From the NCBI GenBank assembly GCA_025963815.1, contig JAOQAA010000556.1, positions 1 to 9,145 on the forward strand: a stretch of 9,145 nucleotides of DNA, given 5' to 3'. Source of the DNA: Capsulimonas sp. (GTDB lineage: Bacteria > Armatimonadota > Armatimonadia > Armatimonadales > Capsulimonadaceae). This document shows positions 1 through 5,892 of this stretch, piece after piece. The notes under the pieces were generated by a model. It saw only the letters and a list, made by a program, of their open reading frames with translations, was not told the origin of the DNA and searched no databases. Made by a program: the position numbers and the translations under genes. The number at the start of each line of letters is the position of its first letter. Position 1 is the stretch's first letter.

Positions 1-131
1 ACCCACCCCGGCCTTCGGCCACCCCTCCCGCAACGGGGAGGGTTTGGAAGAACTGTTCAGACGCCAGCCGTCTGCGTTACTAGTACATTACCCTCCCGCA
101 GCGGGAGGGGTGGCCGAAGGCCGGGGTGGGT
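1..131. repeat. GC-rich inverted-repeat element with internal hairpins
   Basis: Bases 1-31 are the exact reverse complement of bases 101-131, a 31-bp perfect inverted repeat with a spacer of about 69 nt. The arms contain the short hairpin core GGCC-TTC-GGCC. The spacer holds a 9-bp stem, CCCTCCCGC/GCGGGAGGG, at 91-109, a weaker CCCTCCC...GGGAGGG stem on the left side (about 26-43), and a CAGACG...CGTCTG hairpin at 58-74. No transposase or open reading frame with recognisable content lies inside. It looks like a REP/MITE-type intergenic repeat downstream of the MoaD-like gene. Copy number elsewhere in the genome cannot be seen, and the left arm may continue beyond the window. The hairpins could also stop or protect transcripts arriving from the minus-strand genes. 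Confidence 0.75.
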
Positions 132-140
132 GTAACCCGG

Positions 141-170
141 GACGGGTGGCCCGAAGGGCCGGGGGGTGTA
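141..170 (-). repeat. Degenerate third hairpin of the same repeat family, possible 3'-end stem-loop
   Basis: This stretch repeats the arm of the neighbouring inverted repeat imperfectly (GGGTGGCC-GAAGG-CCGGGG-like order). Its stem has changed to GGCCC-GAA-GGGCC (148-160), keeping pairing on both sides. It lies 17 nt beyond the stop codon of the MoaD-like gene on the minus strand. A transcript of the propeller/MoaD operon would form this stem-loop first at its 3' end. There is no T-rich tract after it, so a classical intrinsic terminator is not shown. A role in transcript 3'-end stability is only an inference. Confidence 0.4.
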
Positions 171-176
171 GAAGCT

Positions 177-469
177 CTATCCGCCCGCCATCGCCCCCAC
201 GATCAGAAACGGCTCCTCCCCCGATGCGACGGCGTCAGGGAGCGGCGCGTCGGGGGATTCGTGCGAGAGGTCCTGGCCGCAGGCGAAGAACCTTAAGAAC
301 GGACGGCGCTTCTGAGTTCCGTAGTCGCGGATCGTGCCGCGCAGGGCAGGGTAGCGGGCTTCCAGAGCATCAATCACCGTGCGCTGGGTTATAGGGCCGT
401 CCAGTTCGATCTCGACGTCGCCGTCCATGCGGGCCAGTGTTCGCAGATGATGCGGCAGCGTGACGACGA

Positions 470-473
<4 letters not shown>
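177..473 (-). CDS. MoaD/ThiS-like ubiquitin-fold small protein ending in Gly-Gly
   Basis: Predicted 98-residue beta-grasp protein of the MoaD/ThiS superfamily. Members carry sulfur as a C-terminal thiocarboxylate, or in some lineages are conjugated to proteins. Visible features are an N-terminal beta strand ([10 protein letters not shown]), a [16 protein letters not shown] helix (residues 33-48) as in MoaD, a [10 protein letters not shown] strand (59-68), and a C-terminus reading [13 protein letters not shown], with the diglycine expected for adenylation and thiocarboxylation. The ATG at 473 overlaps the stop codon of the upstream propeller gene as ATGA, so translation is probably coupled. 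A longer in-frame start at 533 would put 20 arginine-rich residues before the domain and is rejected. No MoeB/ThiF-type E1 enzyme, MoaE or ThiG is encoded nearby, so a role in molybdopterin or thiamine synthesis is not supported by context. The family assignment is fairly sure. The actual function is unknown. Confidence 0.85.
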
Positions 474-1585
<1,112 letters not shown>

Positions 1586-1640
1586 CCGCTGCTCCTTCCT
1601 GAGCTTTCGCCCGCCGCTTTTTCGACATTCTCACTACTTA

Positions 1641-1667
1641 GTCGAACGAACCGCGGGCGAATCGACA
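1641..1667 (-). promoter_or_regulatory. Predicted ECF sigma-factor promoter of the propeller/MoaD operon
   Basis: On the minus strand a -35-like TGTCGA (1667-1662) is followed by 17 nt and a -10-like CGAC (1644-1641), continuing as TAAGTAGTG. The same arrangement, with identical spacing and 12 of 13 identical bases around the -10 element, precedes the DGPF gene at 4122-4148. The -10 element lies 55 nt upstream of the ATG at 1585. ECF42-group sigma factors are known to use a TGTCGA -35 and a CGAC/CGTC-like -10, and a sigma factor of that type is encoded at 4187-5476. A second TGTCGA occurs at 1627-1622 without a matching -10 element. No transcription start is proven. Confidence 0.72.
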
Positions 1668-1718
1668 TCCCATCCGATTTTATTTTTCGAACTTTCCGTC
1701 TTGATTATATCGGACTTT

Positions 1719-2231
1719 TCACACCGACGCCAGGTAAGCGTCCAATTGATCGAACGTGCCGCCAAATCCGCCGCGCATGCTGTCGAACATGCCCTCGAAA
1801 AACGCCTGTTCAGCCGCGCTTGCATTGATAGGCCCGCCACGCAGCGTCATCGTCGTCTCGCCATTCTGCTCGGTAAACGTGACGATGTTCAGAACCCGCA
1901 GCGGCCAATCGTTACTGAATGGCGCCTGGGTAATTTCGCCCTCGGGGTTCGAGAACGAGCTGACAAAGACCAGCCGTTCCGGCGCTTCGATCTCACGGTA
2001 CACAAATTTGCCCCACATTTCCTGCCCCCCAGCGGACTTCATGCTGTAGTGAAATTCGCCGCCCGGACGGATGTCCGCATTCGCAACGCCCAGATCAAAG
2101 CCCTTCGGCCCCCACCATTTCGAGAAGCGCTCGACCTCAGTCCACGCCTGAAAGACAAGATCGCGCGGCGCCTTCACAATGCGCGTGATGACCAATTCCT
2201 GACCCGATACGTTTTCCAATGTTTCTGACAT
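1719..2231 (-). CDS. SRPBCC (AHSA1/START-like) protein C
   Basis: Predicted 170-residue helix-grip-fold protein of the SRPBCC superfamily, AHSA1-like branch (COG3832 type). The hallmark N-terminal pattern is present: ELVITRIVKAPRDLVFQAWT (residues 12-31), then WWGPKGF (40-46), DIRPGGEF (53-60) and REIEAPERLVFVSSF. It ends in the usual amphipathic helix (GTFDQLDAYLASV). The fold makes a hydrophobic cavity that can bind small ligands, and no ligand or reaction can be assigned. The ATG at 2231 is chosen because an AGGAG site sits 7 nt upstream and the homologous region begins just after it. The longer in-frame extension to 2357 overlaps the previous gene and lacks family similarity. This is the last gene of the ArsR-led operon, 44 nt after protein B. 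A divergent duplicate of genes A and B is likely. Confidence 0.88.
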   Translation of the reverse strand: MSETLENVSGQELVITRIVKAPRDLVFQAWTEVERFSKWWGPKGFDLGVANADIRPGGEFHYSMKSAGGQEMWGKFVYREIEAPERLVFVSSFSNPEGEITQAPFSNDWPLRVLNIVTFTEQNGETTMTLRGGPINASAAEQAFFEGMFDSMRGGFGGTFDQLDAYLASV

Positions 2232-2275
2232 AATGTTTCTCCTGATGTTTCCAGATAAAATTGAGAACTTGCCTG

Positions 2276-2740
2276 TCAGTCTTTCGCAATCAGCGCTTCT
2301 AAGCGCCGGAAATTTTGCTCGTTCGCTTCCACAGCGTATATCTTCACCGCCTCGCAAACCTTCGCCGTTTCAAAGAGCATTCGGAACGTAACCTTGGTTT
2401 GGGCGCCCAGATCATCAAATGTCGCCGTCACCTGAAACCTTGGGGACGTCACATGCTGGAAAACAACCCGAGAAGGAGCTGCGATCTCCTCGAAGACGAT
2501 GTGGTTATCGTAGTTCTTTCCATCTGGCCCATGCATGATGAACTTCCATTCACCGCCCGGCGCGAAGCTGAACTCTTGGAACGTATTCGTGAAGCCGTCC
2601 GGTCCCCACCACTGGACCAGTTGATCCGGGTTGCTCCAACCCTGGAACACCCGCTCGCGCGGGCTCTCAAAAACATGCGTGCTGATAATCTCCCGATCCG
2701 CCGTCGGCTCCGCAACGGCGGTGTTTGTTTTCGTGGTCAT
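2276..2740 (-). CDS. SRPBCC (AHSA1/START-like) protein B
   Basis: Predicted 154-residue SRPBCC protein, the middle of three tandem relatives. It begins with a variable, polar stretch of about 17 residues. The family pattern follows: ISTHVFESPRERVFQGW (20-36), QWWGPDGFT (43-51), FSFAPGGEWKFIMHGPDG, FEEIAAPSRVVFQHV and VTATFDDLG-QTKVTFRMLF. It ends in a ligand-cavity-covering helix (NFRRLEALIAKD). The ATG at 2740 has an AGGAG site 8 nt upstream. It starts 22 nt after the end of protein A and is followed 44 nt later by protein C, so the three are almost certainly co-transcribed. The cellular role and ligand are unknown. Similar ArsR-linked SRPBCC genes are widespread in soil bacteria but mostly uncharacterised. 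Confidence 0.9.
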   Translation of the reverse strand: MTTKTNTAVAEPTADREIISTHVFESPRERVFQGWSNPDQLVQWWGPDGFTNTFQEFSFAPGGEWKFIMHGPDGKNYDNHIVFEEIAAPSRVVFQHVTSPRFQVTATFDDLGAQTKVTFRMLFETAKVCEAVKIYAVEANEQNFRRLEALIAKD

Positions 2741-2762
2741 CTGCTATTCTCCTGGGCTTCGA

Positions 2763-3278
2763 TTATTGAGTGACAAGTTCGTTCAGGCGATCCAGCATTT
2801 CGAGCCAGCTGGGGTAGGCGCCCGTCTGCTTGGCCAGCGATTCCAGAACGGTCTGATGTAAAGTTACCGTCGTCTTGCCGTCCTGCTCGACGAACGTGAC
2901 GGTGACGGTGGTTTCGCGCGGCCAGTTGGCCTTCATTCCCATCTCCGCAGGCTCCATAAAGTTCCCCTGCTTATCCGCAAACGAGAGCGTGTAGACAAGG
3001 CGTTCAGGAACGACGATCTCCTGAAAAACGCCCGCGCACCAGCAGTCGCCAAATTTCGGGTTATGGATACATAGGTGCAGACCGCCGCCGACATGAAAAT
3101 CGAACTTTACGATTTCCATCGTGCAGCCGTTCGGCGCGTACCAGCGCTTCAATTGATCCGGGTCGGTCCACGCCGTGTAGACCAGCGAGCGCGGGGCGTC
3201 GAAGACGCGTGTGATAACGATCTCGCGCGTATCTTCCCCAACAACGGCCTTGCCTGAATTATCGATTGTTTGTGTCAT
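2763..3278 (-). CDS. SRPBCC (AHSA1/START-like) protein A, overlapping arsR-type gene
   Basis: Predicted 171-residue SRPBCC protein. The hallmark segments are EIVITRVFDAPRSLVYTAWT (residues 19-38), RWYAPNGC (45-52), FHVGGGLHLCIHNP, FQEIVVPERLVYTLSF, a VTVTFVEQDGKTTVTLHQTV strand pair, and a closing helix (SWLEMLDRLNELVTQ). It differs from B and C in having a YAPNGC motif instead of WWGP(D/K)G and four cysteines (C52, C70, C79 and C81, counted from this ATG), two of them in a DCWC cluster. A metal- or redox-related role is possible but unproven. The ATG at 3278 follows an AAGGA ribosome site and overlaps the end of the ArsR gene by 20 nt, which implies translational coupling. The in-frame extension to 3431 runs through the regulator gene in another frame and is rejected. 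Confidence 0.9.
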   Translation of the reverse strand: MTQTIDNSGKAVVGEDTREIVITRVFDAPRSLVYTAWTDPDQLKRWYAPNGCTMEIVKFDFHVGGGLHLCIHNPKFGDCWCAGVFQEIVVPERLVYTLSFADKQGNFMEPAEMGMKANWPRETTVTVTFVEQDGKTTVTLHQTVLESLAKQTGAYPSWLEMLDRLNELVTQ

Positions 3279-3612
3279 TGTTTTTTCCTTGGTCCTGCAC
3301 TTCGCGAAGATAGACATCCAGACGATCAAAACCTTCCTCCCAAAACTTGTGATACTGCTCCACCCAGTCGGCAATCTCGCGCAGCGGCTTCGCTTCGAGA
3401 CGGCAGGGCCGCCACTGCGCATGCCGGCCACGCGAAATCAGCCCAGCGCGCTCCAGCACCTTCAGGTGCTTGGTGACGGCGGGCGCGCTGATCGCAAACG
3501 GCTCGGCAAGATCCTTGACCGAAGCTTCACCGGAAGCAAGTCGCGCAAGGATCGCCCGCCGGGTAGGATCGGCGAGAGCGGCAAATGTGGCGCTGAGTTG
3601 TTCCTGAGACAT
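3259..3612 (-). CDS. ArsR-family winged-helix repressor of the SRPBCC operon
   Basis: Predicted 117-residue ArsR-type DNA-binding regulator. The N-terminal ADPTRRAILARLASGEASV (residues 14-32) and the recognition helix SAPAVTKHLKVLERAGL (42-58) are typical, followed by a wing (RGRHAQWRPCRLE). The metal-binding CxC/ELCVCDL motif of true arsenic or cadmium sensors is absent. The C-terminal W-x3-Y-x2-FW-x4-DRLDVYL pattern is typical of the subgroup encoded beside SRPBCC genes, so a non-metal signal is likely. The ATG at 3612 is chosen. A TTG four codons upstream (3624) is an alternative that would sit closer to the palindrome. The gene is first in the operon and overlaps SRPBCC protein A by 20 nt. 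A palindrome covering the promoter directly upstream strongly suggests autorepression. Confidence 0.93.
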   Translation of the reverse strand: MSQEQLSATFAALADPTRRAILARLASGEASVKDLAEPFAISAPAVTKHLKVLERAGLISRGRHAQWRPCRLEAKPLREIADWVEQYHKFWEEGFDRLDVYLREVQDQGKNNDTNNR

Positions 3613-3629
3613 AGTTCTTACCAATCCAT

Positions 3630-3651
3630 TAATTAACCATTTGGTTAATTA
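3630..3651. promoter_or_regulatory. Palindromic operator for the ArsR-type repressor
   Basis: A perfect inverted repeat with 10-bp arms, TAATTAACCA (3630-3639) and TGGTTAATTA (3642-3651), is separated by 2 nt. The AACCA-TGGTT core resembles operators used by ArsR regulators of this winged-helix subgroup. It lies 18 nt upstream of the ArsR ATG and overlaps the -10 box (3648-3653) and probable start point of transcription. Occupancy would block RNA polymerase, which fits negative autoregulation. Binding is inferred, not shown. Confidence 0.82.
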
Positions 3652-3676
3652 TAAGGGACACAAGGATGCTTGTCAA
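3648..3676 (-). promoter_or_regulatory. Consensus sigma-70 promoter of the arsR-SRPBCC operon
   Basis: On the minus strand TTGACA (3676-3671) is followed by exactly 17 nt and TATAAT (3653-3648). Both hexamers and the spacer match the housekeeping sigma-70 consensus perfectly. Transcription would begin around 3640, inside the palindromic operator, and run into the ArsR gene. Such a strong core promoter makes sense only if it is normally held off by a repressor. Confidence 0.88.
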
Positions 3677-3719
3677 GGTATTTTTACCAGGCAACCATCC
3701 TGAAGGAGTCACAGCGCTG

Positions 3720-4076
3720 TTATTCGGGTCTTAGCTCCTGAACCGGCCGCACTTCGATGCCGCCGAGCCGTGATGAGGGAATCTTCGAAGCCAATCGGAT
3801 GGCGTCGTTTAAGTCGGTCGCTTCGATCAGATAGTAGCCGCCGAGCTGCTCTTTTGTTTCGACGAAGGGGCCGTCCGTCATCGATACATTGCCATTGCGC
3901 ACCCGAAGGGTTATCGCCGTTTCGACCGGCTGCAGCGCGTGCGCCGAGATGCCGCGCCCTCCGCGCTCCAGTTCGTCTTTATAAGCGAGCGCCTCATCCA
4001 CAAGCGCGTCGTACTCGCTTTTGGAAAGCGCCTCCAGCGTCCCCTCCTCATGATAGACCAGACACAAATACTTCAT
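3720..4076 (-). CDS. YCII-related DGPF-domain protein
   Basis: Predicted 118-residue protein of the YCII/DGPF family, a dimeric alpha-beta (ferredoxin-like) fold. It shows the characteristic MKYLCLVYHEE start, an E-L-E-R-G-G segment (36-40), and the signature MTDGPFVETKEQLGGYYLIE (66-85), with the DGPF motif at 68-71. It ends with a region resembling the usual I-E-V-R-P (107-111). Its biochemical role is not established. In many genomes such genes sit beside ECF42-type sigma factors, as here, where the sigma gene ends 110 nt upstream. The ATG at 4076 is chosen because the family starts with MKY. A GTG at 4115 would add 13 unrelated residues. A predicted ECF promoter lies at 4122-4148, so the sigma factor likely controls it. 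Confidence 0.93.
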   Translation of the reverse strand: MKYLCLVYHEEGTLEALSKSEYDALVDEALAYKDELERGGRGISAHALQPVETAITLRVRNGNVSMTDGPFVETKEQLGGYYLIEATDLNDAIRLASKIPSSRLGGIEVRPVQELRPE

Positions 4077-4121
4077 CGATCCCCCCAGGGCGGCGTCAAA
4101 ATCTCCTGCTGACACTATTTA

Positions 4122-4148
4122 GTCGTTCGGTAAAATACGAAATCGACA
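4122..4148 (-). promoter_or_regulatory. Predicted ECF sigma-factor promoter of the DGPF gene
   Basis: The minus strand reads TGTCGA (4148-4143), 17 nt, CGAC (4125-4122), then TAAATAGTG. It lies in the gap between the sigma-factor gene and the DGPF gene, 45 nt before the DGPF ATG. The same two elements at the same spacing precede the propeller gene at 1641-1667. The match to the TGTCGA/CGAC-type promoter known for the ECF42 group, next to an ECF42-like gene, supports direct control by that sigma factor. Confidence 0.75.
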
Positions 4149-4186
4149 TTTGATGCAGAAATTTCGGAATTTATTTTGTGATGGTC

Positions 4187-5476
4187 TTAGCGTGAAAGAT
4201 TCGCCAGCCGCCGCTCCAGAAAACGGCGTTCAGGCTCCTGCAGCGTCAGCTCCAGCGAGCGTTCGTAGGAAGCGCGCGCTTCGGCGATTCGACCCGATCT
4301 TCGGCACAGCTCCGCCCGGGCGGAGTGCGCCAGATAGTAGTCCGAGAGTTCGCCCTGCGCGAGAATGGCGTCGATGAGCGCAAGGCCCGCTTCGGGCCCG
4401 TCGCGCATCGCGACCGCGACGGCGCGGTTCAGACGAATCACGGGCGAGGGCTCCAATCGCGCCAGCACATCGTAAAGCCCGACGATTTGCGCCCAGTCAG
4501 TCTCTGCGGCGCTGAGGGCTTCGGCGTGAACCGCCGAGATCGCCGCCTGGAGCGTGTACGAACCGAAGCGGCGCGTGCGCAGCGCCTGCTCTACCAGCGC
4601 TGCGCCCTCCGCGATGCAATCGCGGTCCCAAAGCGTTCGGTCTTGTTCTTCCAGCAGAATGAGATCGCCGTCCGAGGAAGCGCGGGCCGCGCGGCGCGAC
4701 TCATGGAGCAGCATCAGCGCGAGAAGCCCCAAGACCTCCGGTTCCGGCAGCAGCTCGCGGACAAGCCGCGCCAGCCGGATCGCCTCGCTCGAAAGATCGG
4801 CGCGCGTGAGCGAATCACCCGACGACGCCGAGTACCCTTCATTGAACACAAGATAGATGACGTGAAGAACGGTGTCGAGGCGGCCCGGCAGATCGGCCGG
4901 CTCGGGAGATTGGTAGGGGATTTTAGCATCGCGGATCTTCGATTTCGCGCGCACAATCCGCTGGGCGACCGTGGTGGGCGACGTCAGAAAGGCGCGGGCG
5001 ATCTCCTCGGTGGTCAGTCCGCAGACTTCCCTCAGGGTCAGCGCGGCGCGGGCGTCCGGTGAGAGCGCCGGGTGGCAGCAGATGAAGATCAGGCGCAGGC
5101 GGTCGTCTTCCACCCCCTCTTCTTCCCATGTGAGCGCGGTGGCGCGCGTGTCTTCCTCGATCTGCTCGGCAAGCCTCGCCAGCGACGCGTCGAACCGCGC
5201 CCTCCGCCGCATGCCGTCGATGGCTTTGAACCGTCCCGTGGAAACAAGCCACGCCCGCGGGTTTGCCGGCGCGCCGTCCTGCGGCCACTGCTCGGCCGCC
5301 GCCGCGAAGGCGTCCTGCATCGCCTCCTCGGCTGTGTCGAAGTCGCCGAGCAACCGGATCAATGTCGCGAACACGCGGCGTGACTCCGAGCGGTAGACGG
5401 AGTCCACCATCGCCCGCGCCTTTTGCATCGCCTCTTCAGCAATCGGCTCCGCACCGTCGATTTGTGTGCGTGTCAC
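4187..5476 (-). CDS. ECF sigma factor with long C-terminal TPR-like extension (ECF42/SigJ-like)
   Basis: Predicted 429-residue RNA polymerase sigma factor. Region 2 spans about residues 25-97: SVYRSESRRVFATLIRLLGD, then DTAEEAMQDAFAAA and PRAWLVSTGRFKAIDGMRRR. Region 4 spans about 126-186, with RLIFICCHPALSPDARAALT and the helix-turn-helix LTTEEIARAFLTSPTTVAQR. Residues about 190-429 form the all-helical extension (DUF6596 plus TPR-like) of the ECF42 group, including VLHVIYLVFNEGY (203-215), LARLEPSPVIRLNRAVAV (338-355) and an ER-FLERRL end. No anti-sigma factor is encoded nearby, and in this group the extension itself is thought to control activity. The GTG at 5476 overlaps the stop of the DUF2277 gene (GTGA), which supports this start and coupling. 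ATG codons at 5428 and 5410 are alternatives that keep region 2. Likely targets are the DGPF gene and the propeller operon. Confidence 0.93.
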   Translation of the reverse strand: MTRTQIDGAEPIAEEAMQKARAMVDSVYRSESRRVFATLIRLLGDFDTAEEAMQDAFAAAAEQWPQDGAPANPRAWLVSTGRFKAIDGMRRRARFDASLARLAEQIEEDTRATALTWEEEGVEDDRLRLIFICCHPALSPDARAALTLREVCGLTTEEIARAFLTSPTTVAQRIVRAKSKIRDAKIPYQSPEPADLPGRLDTVLHVIYLVFNEGYSASSGDSLTRADLSSEAIRLARLVRELLPEPEVLGLLALMLLHESRRAARASSDGDLILLEEQDRTLWDRDCIAEGAALVEQALRTRRFGSYTLQAAISAVHAEALSAAETDWAQIVGLYDVLARLEPSPVIRLNRAVAVAMRDGPEAGLALIDAILAQGELSDYYLAHSARAELCRRSGRIAEARASYERSLELTLQEPERRFLERRLANLSR

Positions 5477-5742
5477 TTGGCGTATCTTTCCGCGCTTCGC
5501 GCCCGAGCCTTCGCCGCCTCTTCTTCACGATTCTTCGGCGCCGAATGGGACGTCAGCGCGCCGAGCAATCGTTCGGATGCGCTGGCAATCTCCTCTACCG
5601 CCGCCTGAAACGCGACCTCGTTGGCCTTGGACGGTTTGGCGGCCCCGCTGATTTTACGCACATACTGCAGCGCCGCCGACCGGATTTCATCCTCCGTCAC
5701 TGGTGGGTCCATGTTGAATAAGATGCGAATATTCCGGCACAT
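5473..5742 (-). CDS. DUF2277 family small protein
   Basis: Predicted 89-residue cytoplasmic protein of the uncharacterised DUF2277 family. It matches the family pattern along its length: MCRNIRILFNMDPPVTEDEI (1-20), AALQYVRKISGAAKPSKANE (28-47), a central AAVEEIASASERLLGAL helix, and a basic AAKARARSAERYAK tail. No catalytic motif is evident. The ATG at 5742 is supported by a GGAGG site about 9 nt upstream. A longer in-frame start at 5775 would add 11 residues unlike the family. It overlaps the sigma-factor gene by 4 nt and is the first gene of that pair. The 150 nt between it and the hydrolase gene (5743-5892) contain no clear terminator and no copy of the TGTCGA/CGAC promoter, so the pair is not obviously autoregulated by the sigma factor. 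Confidence 0.9.
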   Translation of the reverse strand: MCRNIRILFNMDPPVTEDEIRSAALQYVRKISGAAKPSKANEVAFQAAVEEIASASERLLGALTSHSAPKNREEEAAKARARSAERYAK

Positions 5743-5892
5743 TTGACTACGCCTCCAATGGCTCGATACGAACAACCGTGCGCCACAATGACGCCGGAGG
5801 TTAGTTCGCTGCCAATGGCGGCGTATCCTTGTTTTGGGGAGAAGTTTTTACAGAAAGTTATTTGCGGAAGGAGCGAACGTTCACATCTCCGT

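Noticed and set aside
1..131. Insertion sequence ends or CRISPR repeats
   Set aside because: No transposase lies between the arms, the spacer is under 100 nt, and the repeats are inverted rather than direct and evenly spaced.
44..394. Plus-strand open frame across the left repeat cluster
   Set aside because: Starts inside the repeat and runs antisense to the MoaD-like gene; composition is low-complexity and arginine-rich.
3711..3720. ACAGCGCTGT palindrome at the end of the DGPF gene as a terminator
   Set aside because: Only 10 bp with no loop and no T-tract; it overlaps the stop codon and is probably chance.
4325..5062. 245-residue plus-strand open frame opposite the sigma factor
   Set aside because: Antisense shadow of a gene with clear sigma region 2 and 4 motifs; no family similarity visible.
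5743..5892. Promoter or terminator between the hydrolase and the DUF2277 gene
   Set aside because: No convincing -35/-10 pair, ECF motif or GC-rich hairpin with T-tract was found. An 8-bp GAACGTTC palindrome at 5875-5882 is too short to interpret.
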